Shown here in pieces: positions 12,803-22,701 of a DNA stretch of 64,000 nt (positions within the stretch are counted from its first letter, which is position 1; every line of letters begins with the position of its first letter). The DNA is from Tanytarsus gracilentus (Eukaryota > Arthropoda > Insecta > Diptera > Chironomidae). The notes under the pieces are model-generated. The model saw nothing but the letters and a program-made list of their open reading frames with translations, searched no databases and was not told the origin of the DNA. Both the position numbers and the translations under genes were made by a program. The DNA is taken from NCBI GenBank assembly GCA_038502055.1, contig JAXRKN010000044.1, forward strand, positions 5,604,001-5,668,000, written 5' to 3'.

Positions 12803-14363
12803 TTATTGAAGCGATCGAACGACGTCATTGTAAAGAATCATCCTAGCACTTTTGTTGTACACGAAGTCAATATGGTTCCAGTCTTTTATCACACGAAATA
12901 GCTTAACATTTGGAAGTAAACTTTTCAAATATGCAGCACCCTGAAAAAAGTGCACGAAAGTTCACACATTAATTAATAGTAATTAAGCCGATAATTGCAA
13001 GTTGTTTACCTCTTCCGTAACGAGATTATCGTTTGCAGCATGATAGAAATAAATAGATGTTGTAACTTTTTTTAGGTCATACTCGTGAGGTGTTGCTGAT
13101 TTATAGAACACGAAATTTTTGTCCTTGTAATCAAATTCTTGAAACTTTCCGGAAATCATATTCTGATAGTAGTGGGTGAGCTGCATTACGCTGACTCGAG
13201 GCGAGAGATATGGAATAATTTCGGGGACGAATTCCTTTTGTGATTTTTAAAAAATTTATTAAATTTATTTTAGAAAAAAATGTAATTTTTAACTCACAGC
13301 ATCCACGAGATCGACATCAACGGTTTTATTTCCCCCGAAAGTTGCTCTCAATAGTCTTTTGCATGTTCTAAACACCAAGAGGTCATTGTCACTACAAATC
13401 TTTTTGCCGATTCTCTCGCCGACTCTTAAAAGTCTCCGCAACTCCAAAAACCTGATTTCATTGTGTCCGTCCTTGAGAGGTGTGAACATATGAAAAATTG
13501 AGAAGCACGCGAGAAAAGAAAAACAACAAGTTCATTAACATAATTTTACTTTCGTTAGATTTTACACTCACCAGAAAACGGAGAAAACTGTAAACGATGA
13601 GTGACTTGGGCACTTTTTTTCGATATGCGGAGGGAGCGAAAATGTGAGCTTGATTTATTTTCTGATTGTACTCGGGTCGAACTGATAGACAAACTAGTAA
13701 ACTAGTTGTGCCTTGTGAGTGTCCGATAAAGTTCAGAGATTCTGAATTTGTTTGCGATAAAATGTAATCGAAAGCAGCTGGAAAGTCAAATTGACCCATT
13801 TGATGCCAGGAAAATTTCCAATAATCCGTGGAATTGGATGAGAAAGTTTTATGCTGCGATGAGTGTTTTGATCCTCGTGTGTTGACTTAAAAAATTTAAA
13901 TTATGTGTAAATTATAAAGTTCAAAATTATTGATATTTTTCAGGTTAATTAGCGAAAACTTCTTGAAATAATTGCTCAAATAATTATCATCGCCTATGGA
14001 CTTTAGAATTACTCATGTAATAGTTAAAGTGCTATTGACAAATGATTAAATACCTAGCCAAACATCGTTGCCATGGTCAGAGAGTAAATACGCGATCGAG
14101 TACTCGGGTCCCATGATAAGGAAGTCCGCTGATGTCGCTAAAATTCCATGGCAAATAATCACGGGTCGTTTTTCGCTTAAATTTTTAGGTACAATTCTAT
14201 GGAGTTTAAGGATGTATCCATCTTCTGTCTCAATTTGATGCGCTTCTCCTTGATATCCCGAACTTTCAATCAGCTTTAAAACTTGATCACTTTCAGAAAC
14301 TCGTAAACTGACGGTGACGACAATTAAATTTGAAATGATCGCGGAGACGATGGAAATTTTCAT
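12803..14363 (-). CDS. Lipase paralogue B, acid-lipase (Lip3-like) alpha/beta hydrolase
   Basis: Five exons: 14054-14363, 13572-13885, 13298-13471, 13010-13234 and 12803-12940, giving 386 residues. I start at the second in-frame Met, MKISIVSAII, which opens a signal peptide. The oxyanion motif is ICHGIL. The elbow is GHSQG (Ser about 160), the acid lies in YHAANDNL and the His in DWNHIDF, so the triad is intact. The exon 1/2 junction gives DVWLVN where other copies have DVWLGN or similar, since a split Val codon replaces Gly. The junction after VYSFLRFL uses an acceptor in CTCTCAAG, chosen because it is the one that keeps phase. The leader contains a two-codon upstream ORF (ATG AAA TGA) whose stop overlaps the real ATG. 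Confidence 0.85.
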
Positions 14364-14850
14364 TTCATCGATCTGTTCGTGTTGGATGGTAAAATGTGAC
14401 TGCAAAAATTTGTGGAAATATGTGAGATTCTTCATAATTACTCACAAAAATTCAAGTTTGGGTTTGGTGGTTTTCGATATCTCGGGATTTGAATTTAAAA
14501 TAAAATTTATCAAATGATTTTTTTACTCAATCAAATATTAAATGAATAAAAAACTTTTTTGAAAGTGCGTGGGCATATTTTTTGAAATCCCGGCAAAAAT
14601 TAAACATGTAAACCCCTAATGACTACACCTTGTTTGCTTAAGAGAAAGAAGAAGAGCGGCAAAGTGTCTTGAGTTGGAAATCTCCACGAAAAAAAAATCT
14701 AAAGATTCTCGCGTGACTCTAACGTAAATTATGCAAGCTCTCATATGATCTTCTTGAACACGTTTTTCGAGTTTTGCATAAATTAGCGGAGAAACTAGAA
14801 GAAAAAATTTTTAAATAAAATTCTTTAGAACTTTTTGACTTTGTTTTCTT
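14364..14850. other. Spacer between lipases C and B
   Basis: About 490 bases with no gene. A weak initiator-like GCAGTCAC has its A at 14401 on the minus strand and could start lipase B. Confidence 0.4.
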
Positions 14851-16137
14851 TTATTTATCAAGAAAACTCTGGAGCGAGTTTAGGATTAGTTTGTACAAAA
14901 ATTTATGAGAATTTTGACCGTAAATAAAATCAAAGTGGTTGTAGTTTGGAATGACTTTAAAGGACACTACATTTGAGAGCTGTTTCGAGAGTGCTTCAGA
15001 ATCCTAAAATACAAAAAATTGTATTACGATTATGACTTTTTTAATTTTTTTCCTTCTCACCTTTTTATGAAAAATCACATCTTCTTCACCAACGTAAATC
15101 ATGATGGGAGCAATGACTTTCGTAAGGTCATATTCCGGTGGTTTTGTGTTATTGTAAACAATCAAATTCTTCTCAAGGCCATAATCAAACTGCTGAAACT
15201 TTCCAGTCATAATAATTTGCGCGAAATGTAAAATCTGTCGGATTCCAACACGTGGCGATAAATTCTTGAACATGACAGCGTAAATGCTCGGATTTATTTC
15301 CGTACTCCGACGATTCCTGCCGACCATGTAGAAAATGATATTCTTGCAGATTTCAACTCTTAACGGTATGAAACTATTGCAGAGCATTTTTGCAATTTGC
15401 ACTTGAAAGGGAATAAAAGTTTTCATGTTGATGTAGAGAAAATCGTCGTGAGCCTCCGCGTAGTTTATGATTAATGGACTTAAAAACTTGCCGAGCTCGT
15501 GAATGTTTGGAAGGGCAGACGCGATAGACATCATGTGAGCTTGAATTATCTTCTCATTATATTCCGTGCGCATTGAAAGTAAGACGAGTAGCTCAGTGTT
15601 TGCCTGCGAGTAGCCAACATAAAAGCACTTTGTCATGTTTGTGGCATTCAGTGTGAAATCTATCAATGCCTTTAGGTCATAAAAGCCAATCTGATGCCAT
15701 GTAAAATTCCAAAATTCTTTGGATTCCGTTGAGAGGTGTCGATGGTTGGTTGAAAATTTGGTGCCTCGACGCGAGCCCATGAAGACATCGTAGCCACTTT
15801 TGGGATGTTTTATAATTTTTATATTTGATTAAAATAGAAAATAATTTTTTGAGTACCTGTCGGCGAGCATGAATGGAAGTGAGTTTTTAGTGCTGGTAAT
15901 AAAAAAGCTGATTGGTGTGGTGAGAAAGCCATGCATGAGAAACACTGGATATTTTGTGGCATTACTGTTTTTGGAATGTATTCGATGTAATCCAAGAATG
16001 TAACCGTCCTCTGTCTCAACCTCATTAAAATCACCATCATATCCTGAGCTTTTAATCAACTCTAAAACTTCATCTTCTTCTTGCTCAATCGAACTCTTAA
16101 ATTTTAATATCACTAAAAGCACCAAAATTGCCTTCAT
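14851..16137 (-). CDS. Lipase paralogue C, alpha/beta hydrolase with altered nucleophile elbow
   Basis: Three exons: 15857-16137, 15061-15796 and 14851-15003, giving 389 residues with a signal peptide (MKAILVLLVIL). LMHGFL keeps the oxyanion HG. The elbow reads GYSQA (Ser157, Ala159) instead of GHSQG, and DVWLGN is replaced by DVFMGS. The acid lies in VGEEDV and the His in YNHFDF. The nucleophile Ser, acid and His are all present, so activity is possible but the tight turn is changed. The cap-region introns found in other copies are absent here, so one 736-base exon covers the elbow, the cap and the acid. A polyadenylation signal overlaps the stop codon (AAATAAAAG). Confidence 0.85.
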
Positions 16138-16498
16138 TCTAATTTCTATAAATTAAATTGCTTGATAAATAAAATTTAAATATCAAACAAACATTTCTTT
16201 ACACTGGTTGTAACAGTTTTTTTTCGCTCGACCGCTTGTTTCGTCAAATGCCGCACTAAGACTGAATTGCGCTCGCAAATGAGAGAGCAGAAAAAAAGTC
16301 TTAGCTTGTAATTACATGCCAAACTAGTTTCAGGGTCTCGGTCGCAATAGATCTTGAGATCCTCGCACTTATGCTGGAAATTTCTATAATGACGCACTCC
16401 AAAACAAAACAATGCGTCTACATTCAAAATAAACTTTATTTTTAGCCATTTCACATTGAAAATCACTGTTTAAGTTCAAGGTCGAAGATACTTTAATT
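16138..16498. other. Spacer between lipases D and C
   Basis: About 360 bases. It holds the polyadenylation signal of lipase D (AATAAA on the minus strand at 16435-16440) and presumably the promoter of C, for which I see no clear TATA or TCAGT. Confidence 0.4.
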
Positions 16499-17987
16499 TT
16501 AAATGTAATTGCTTTTCTCAAATTCACGCAAAATGGGACCGTAGATGATTTGGCGAGCGTTTCGAGCATAAATAAAATCGATGTGATTATAACCTGTGAC
16601 GGGTTTCCAGTGGACATTCGGTAAACGCGGAACAATTGTTTTGGCATCCTTGCGAAAAATTAGAATTTTATGATTAATTTTTCTATAAAAACAAAGTTTT
16701 CAAAAGTGTGCACATGACATTGATTTTTCTAGACTTTTTGAATTCACTTTGCTTACCTTAAAAGTGTTAAGAAAATCACTGTCCGATGCCCATAAATAAA
16801 CTGGAGACACGACGTTTTTTAGTGGATATAATGGTGGAGCATTTGAACCATAAAGTTTAAAGTTTTTTTCTGTGCCATAATCGAAGAGATAAAAGTCACC
16901 AAGTGCAATATTTTGTGCATAATGTGTGACTTGTTGAGTGGCTATTTTAGGCGAGAGACTTGGAATGATGGCATTGTACACTTCCTGAGAGTTTTAAATA
17001 TTTAATAAATTTTAAATCTCAACAAATTCAATTAAAATTTTCTGTAAGTAATTTCAACAATTTTATTTCACTCACCGGATCAGTAACTGCTTGGAAAGGT
17101 CTACCTCCAACCATAAGAAATTGAAGCAGTTGACAAATTGCAAGGCGAATTCCACTCGTACATAATGTGTTGCTTAAATTCGTACCCAAGCCAAGAAACG
17201 GTGTCAAATCGACGACAGTAAAATTTTTAAAAGTGTTTATAAAAGTCTAAAAGTAATTTGAGATAAAAAATTACCTTGAGAGGGGTGCAAACTCATTAAA
17301 CACAAGAGTCTTTTTTAAATTACACTCTTAAATCAAACCCACCAAAAACACCGGAAGCAATGGCTTCAAACTCGGTCGAATGTGCATCATATTCGCAACA
17401 GGCGCTAGAAGGTGTGATTGAGCGATTCTGCTATTGTATTGAGGTCGAAGTGAGAGGAGTGCAAGCAGCGAGGGACATGCTTGACTGTGACCTATATAAA
17501 ATACTTGTTGTGCGCCCGTTCGCTGCAGTGTCAAGTCGATCATTGGCGGAAGATCGAAAACTCCCATTTCGTGAAAATCAAAGCGCCAATAATCTTTTCC
17601 ATCAACCGGCAGCCACTTGTGTGCTGTTGCGTATTTTGAACCTCGAACATTGCCAAACCAAACATCGTAGCCATTATCCGCGAGATAAAATCCAAGCGAA
17701 ATATTATGACCGGAGTTTAGGAAATAGATGGGATTTGAAAAGGCGCTGTGCATTAAAAAGACTGGTTTTTTATTGCCACCATGAATTCTTGGATACATAT
17801 GATGAAGTTTAAGAATGTAACCGTCTTCAGTTGTCACTTGAAAAACTTCCCCTTGATATCCCTCTTTCTTTATGAAATTGACAACTTCATCGTCAGAAAT
17901 TTGTTGAGATTTAACGGCGATTAAGATCGCCAAAATCATTAACACTCTCACTTTTACAAATATCTTCGCGTCCGACGTCCAACACAT
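16499..17987 (-). CDS. Lipase paralogue D, probably altered catalytic site
   Basis: Four exons: 17343-17987, 17076-17246, 16757-16984 and 16499-16648, giving 397 residues from the Met at 17987. A start 16 codons later (17939, MILAILIAV) would give a cleaner signal peptide. The elbow is GHSQA (Ser168, Ala170) and the usual HG of the oxyanion loop is HS (LMHSAFS, residues 80-81). The acid lies in SDSDFL and the His in YNHIDF. Closest in sequence to copy E, sharing NVRGSKY-TAHKWLP and the HS change. The enzyme may have changed specificity or reduced activity. A short leader of about 13 bases is implied by the promoter at 17997-18035. Confidence 0.85.
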
Positions 17988-17996
17988 TCTGAAAAT

Positions 17997-18035
17997 AACT
18001 GAAGATGTCAAAATAAATTCTAAACCAGTTTTATC
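17997..18035 (-). promoter_or_regulatory. Promoter of lipase D
   Basis: GATAAAAC (18035-18028, TATA-like) and TCAGTT (18002-17997, +1 A at 18000) are about 35 bases apart on the minus strand. This would leave a very short 5' leader before the ATG at 17987. Confidence 0.4.
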
Positions 18036-18233
18036 ATTTTGAGCATTATTCAGAACTGTTAGGATATTTTTTTGGTTTGAAAAATCATGTGAAAAAAGTG
18101 AGTAATGCAAGGGGTTTGAAACTTGTTATATAAATTCATATAAAATTTTGTTTTAATTTTTTTTACATCCATTTATTCTCAAATAATTTTTATCTTCCCA
18201 TTAAATATTTGTCAACCGATGTTAAATGCACTT

Positions 18234-19526
18234 TCAAGGTTTCCTCTTCGCTTCCTCGATCTCAAACTCTTGCAAAACATATTTGTACAGTCGATCTCGC
18301 ACATCACTTGCGTAAATGTAGTCAATGTGATTGTAGTCGCTGATAACTCGATAATTTACATTTGGTAGTTGAGTGGCGAGTAAATCTGTGTCCTTCTTCC
18401 GAAAAACTTGATCAAATTTTCCTGAATATAAAAAGACCGGTGAAGTTATTTTCTTAAGTGGATACAAAGGAGGTTTTTGTGATTGATATTTTTTAAAATT
18501 TTCTTTCGGACCATAATCAAATTGTCGAAAATCTTGACTGAGAATTGACTGAGCTAAATGTGTCATCTGTTGAACACCTGTTTTAGGCGAAAGCGTTGGG
18601 AAGAATTTTACAAAAATTTCCTGTTAAAATAATTAAAAATTTAAATTTTTTCCAAATATTTTTAAAAAGTTTACCGGATCCGTTTTTGTTTTCAGCGGAT
18701 TTCGAGGATCTCCCCCGAAGGCCATGAAGCTTAATAGTTGACAAGCAACAAGTCGAATTCCTTGAGTACACAAAAAGTTGCTGACATTACCTCCAATTAC
18801 ATTCAAAGCTTTTAAATCCACATAGGGAAGATCCTTGAAAAAGTGCAGGAATGCAAAGTAAATCGGAATCAAAGTCTTAACGGGAGGTCTCGGATTTGTC
18901 ATTGCTCCAATTGCGCCAAACAAATGGCTTTGAATAATTTTCTCATTGTACTCGGGACGAAGTGACAGCAAAGCTAAAAGTTGTTGACCTGATTGAGAGT
19001 GACCGATGTAAAAAATTCCTGAAGATCCTTTTAATAAATTTTAAAAATATAAAATTATTTTTTAAAAATCATCTCAAACACCTGCAGCATTCATCACGTA
19101 ATCAATCATTGGCGGAAGATCATAAACGCCCATTTCATGAAAACTAAACTTCCAGTAGTCGTTCGACTCTGTCGGCAGCCATTTATGCGCAGTAGAATAT
19201 TTTGAACCACGCACATTTCCCAACCAGACATCGTATCCGTTATCAGCGAGATAAAATCCAATCGATATGTTCCGTCCGGAATTAAGAAAATATAAAGAAG
19301 ACGAAAAAGCACTGTGAACTAACAGAACCGGGTTTTTAGATGACCTTGAGAGATTTTTTGGAAGAACACGATGGATTCTTAGAATGTAACCATCTTCAGT
19401 CAACACTTGATGTGTTTCACCATTGTATCCTTGACTTTTCATATATTTAACAACTTCATCGTCGTCAATGATGATGCAATTTATCACAAAGAATTTTAAT
19501 AAAATTATAAATAAAATCAACTTCAT
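18234..19526 (-). CDS. Lipase paralogue E, probably altered catalytic site
   Basis: Three exons: 19082-19526, 18675-19027 and 18234-18620, giving 394 residues. The signal peptide is MKLILFIILLKFFVINC; the ATG at 19526 is preferred over an upstream in-frame ORF extension. The oxyanion HG is HS (LVHSAFS, residues 71-72) and the elbow is GHSQS (Ser159). A candidate acid is in SGKFDQVF and the His in YNHIDYIY. The intron before the His exon, present in A, B, C, D and F, is missing, so the last exon runs from the cap to the stop. The tail EFEIEEAKRKP is longer and more charged than in the others. AATAAA follows at 18172-18177. Confidence 0.85.
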
Positions 19527-19593
19527 TCTCAAACCGATGTCTTTATCTTGCAGAATTTTTAGAACCACTAAAAAATATTTTTTCGACAAGTTT

Positions 19594-19599
19594 TTTATT
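19594..19599 (-). terminator. Polyadenylation signal of lipase F within the promoter space of lipase E
   Basis: AATAAA lies 13 bases after the stop of copy F and 68 bases before the start codon of copy E. It is extended to AATAAAAAA, so it could also serve as a TATA-like element for E, which is speculation. Confidence 0.4.
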
Positions 19600-19611
19600 G
19601 CATAGTTTTTT

Positions 19612-20981
19612 CTAGATTTTTTTTGCAGTCATACGATCTAAAATCTTGTTGTACAAAAGCTTTCGAGAATCTCGACCAAGCATCACGTCTAGATGGTTGA
19701 AATCGGGGATGATGTCGTAATTTATTACATTCGGAAGAGCTTTAAAAAGTTCATCGACACCCTGTGAAAAAAATTGAAATTTAATTGAGTTCTGATCATA
19801 AAATTATTTTAAAAAAACTTAAAATTAAATTTAAAATCTTTCAAACCTCTTTAACAACCAACAAATCCTCTTCAGCATGATAAAGATACGTTGACACTCG
19901 TACATCATTTAAATTGTATTCAGGAGGTTTTGATGATCCGTAATGAAAATTATTTAAATCTTCATAATCAAACTTTTGAAATTTTCCACTTTTATAAAGT
20001 TGAATGTAGTGTGAAAGCTGCTTGATACTGACGGTTGGCGACATAAAATAATTAAAAGCTTTTATAGCTTCCTAAAAATAATTTTCAATAATTTGTGATT
20101 GAAATTTATAAATTTTTAAATTACCAGTGAAAGTTGAACATCTCCTTTATTTCTTCCAATCACCCTGCAAGTTATTTCTCGATACATTTTCATTAAACTT
20201 TCTGGATTTTGATCTCGAAAGCTCGAAATTGCATTGGCTAATTTTAAAAGTGGTGAAATGTCAAATTTATCCATTCGATTTGTTAATTTTTTCTATAAAT
20301 TTATAAAATTAATAAACATTAATTACATTTTTAATATTTTCATACCAAAATCGTTCGACTTCCGAGTTTAAAGGCAGGTGAGGTTGAGTGATGCATGAAA
20401 ACGGAAGGTGCCATTAGATGCATTTGAGCAATTAATGAATTAAAAGATGGTCGAGATGATAAAAGAGCCAAAATTGTTGTGCATCCTTGTGAATGACCAG
20501 TGTAAAATAATTTACTTCTTTCTGATTTATTTAAAGCGAATTCGATCATAGCAGGAAGGTCAAAATATCCAATTTCATGCCATGAAAAGTTCCAAAACTC
20601 ACTCGATCTTTTTGCAAACTTTTCATGTTCCTGACAGTATTTCGATCCTCGAGAATTTCCAATAAAAATATCAAAACCATTGTCAGCGAGTAAATAGGGA
20701 AGAGCAATACTCGGTCCAGTCGCCAAAAAGTCAGCCGAGTTTCGAAATAAGCCATGCATGAGAAAAGCAGTGCCCTTGAAATCTTTTCTCTTGTTTGATC
20801 GCACTCGATGAAGTGTGAGAACATAACCGTCTTCTGTTTTGACTTTATAAGCATCGCCTCGATATCCAGCACCATTTATTAACTGTGTCACTTCATCACT
20901 TTTGCTTGAACTTCTCAAAAACAGCGATCTTAAACTTAAATTTGCAATTTTACTAAAATTGTTTAAAAGTTTTACTTTCAT
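19612..20981 (-). CDS. Lipase paralogue F, acid-lipase (Lip3-like) alpha/beta hydrolase
   Basis: Four exons: 20346-20981, 20125-20292, 19847-20071 and 19612-19761, giving 392 residues. The canonical LMHGLF and GHSQG (Ser164) are present. The acid is in YHAEEDLL and the His in FNHLDV. The N-terminus (MKVKLLNNFSKIANLSLRSL) is less hydrophobic than in other copies, so secretion is less certain. The third donor is a weak GAG|GTTTGA; the frame and the match to paralogues still support it. The cap exon contains a Cys-Arg pair where others have a Leu-Cys-Lys type motif. Its stop lies 85 bases from the start of E. Confidence 0.82.
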
Positions 20982-21008
20982 TATTATGAAATCAGCGAGA
21001 GACGAAAA

Positions 21009-21016
21009 CAAACTGA
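21009..21016 (-). promoter_or_regulatory. Initiator of lipase F
   Basis: TCAGTTTG on the minus strand (+1 A at 21014) lies 33 bases before the ATG at 20981, downstream of a (TC)n/(GAGA) run at 21050-21075. The same bases could be read as a splice acceptor, so this is tentative. Confidence 0.35.
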
Positions 21017-21230
21017 AAGAGAAAAATTTACACTCTCAAAATATCATGTTGACTCTCTTTCTCTCTCTCTCGCTAAGATAACGGTGAACATTTTTTATGC
21101 GTGCGAGAGAGAAAATTAAATTTTTAGCCACACGCGATGGCATAAGCAAAATTTATTTAAACGCTTGGTGAATTGCGACAAAAAAAAATTAAATTTTATA
21201 TTTAAAAAATCAAACAAAAAATTTTATTAA

Positions 21231-22358
21231 TCAATTGAGTCTCTCGATATATTTTTCAGCCACCAACATGTCATTGACGCCACAAGATATAAAGATGCAT
21301 CGGTGCCTTGACATTTTTCAACGGATATTCAGGCGGAAAAGTTTGATTGTAAATTTTTCGATTTTCATGTTGATAGTCGTAATATTGAAATCGTCCACTA
21401 TGATAGAGTTGAATGAAATGATGGAACTGCTTAGTGCTCACAGCATGCGACAAAAATTTCGTCAACACCGGAAGAATTTTTATATCAGTTTCGGTTCCAT
21501 TATTATTCCTCTCGCACATCATTGACACGATGTTTGTGCACATGTTAATAATTAGTGAATTCGGTTGACATAGAAAAGAATTAATTGGCTCGATGAACTT
21601 CATAATTTGCGTGCTCGACATGATATCATAGTTTTTGTAGCGCTCGACAAATGCGTTAAATTCACTCGCAAAAAACCTGATGAATGGATGGGGTAAATCC
21701 TTCATGAACACTGCCGGTACCATCAGGTGACCCTGAATGATTTTATCATTATACTGAGGTCGAAGTGACAATAAAACCATCAGAGATGTGCACCCTTGAG
21801 AATGTGCGATGACATAAAATTTCTCTGCTTTTGTTTTAGCTAAAACGTAGTCAATCATTTTTGGTAAATCATAAAAGCCAATTTCGTGAAATGAAAAGTT
21901 CCAAAATTCTTTCGAATTTGTCAGTTGAAATTTATGTTTAAGTCCATAATCACTTCCTCTGCTGTTGCCGAGCCAACAATCGTAGCCGTTGTTTGGCAAT
22001 AAATATGCTAAAAAATATTAAATTTATAAAGAAGCTTAAAAACTTTTAATTCATACGCAATGCCACATTTGGACCAGTCATCAAAAAATCAGATGCGTTT
22101 GCAAAAAGTCCGTACATAAAAAATACCGGAGGAAGAGTTTTAGCTGGAAATTTTTGAAGGAAGAATTCTGTGAATTCTAAGTTGATAAATATCTTCAGTT
22201 TCAACCTCATGAACTTCATTTTTATAACCAGCTGTTTCAATCAGTTCTTCCTAAAATTTAAAACATTAAAAAAATTACTTAAAAATTAATTCAAAAACTT
22301 ACGACTTCATCTTTCTCAGAACTTCTATTCCTCCCTTCCGCCACCTTACGTGAGCAAT
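21231..22358 (-). pseudogene. Lipase paralogue G, disrupted copy
   Basis: Pieces: about 22303-22358, 22057-22250 and about 21231-22007. Family motifs are clear (GYDCWLGNSRG, FWNFSFHEIGFYDLP, FPPEYPLKNVKAPMHLY), but a one-base shift near 22140 breaks frame between the HR box and PPVFFMYG, and a second shift near 21285 precedes a recognisable NDMLVAEKYIERL. The exon with the catalytic His (NHID) is absent downstream. The HG motif is YG and the elbow is AHSQG. No signal peptide or ATG is found in frame upstream, where a stop precedes the first piece. An intron after SSEKDEV is not shared with other copies. It is probably inactive, though a sequencing error could explain one of the shifts. Confidence 0.75.
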
Positions 22359-22701
22359 TACGAGGTTCGTCTTTTCATATATATTAAAAAATATGTTATT
22401 TAAGCAATCGTTTAGAAAATTCTTCAATTACTTGGTATTGGTATTTTACGATGTGATAGCTCTCAGGTATCTTTCGACTCTGGTTAAAAAATGAAATAAA
22501 AACAATTCGAACTAAAATTAAATAAATTTATTTTTTCATCTTTTCATTTTTGTTTCTCTTGCTTAAAATATAATCAACTACTTACAAACTTATGAGCGAG
22601 TAGAAAAAAAGATAAAAATGAAAATTTATGGACTAATAACAATGAAAACATGAGGATGTGCACTAGTGCAATTTTAAAACTTTTAATAATCTTATTTTGG
22701 A
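22359..22701. other. Spacer between the lipase array and the W-repeat gene
   Basis: No gene recognised. A 27-codon minus-strand frame near 22430-22490 ends in a stop and may be chance or a further lipase remnant. Polyadenylation signals for the W-repeat gene are available near 22530. Confidence 0.35.

Noticed and set aside
17360..17812. 150-codon plus-strand ORF
   Set aside because: It is the antisense of exon 1 of lipase D, with no family match of its own.
22425..22495. Possible extra exon upstream of lipase pseudogene G
   Set aside because: A 27-codon frame after an AG ends in a stop, and its sequence does not align with any lipase segment by eye.
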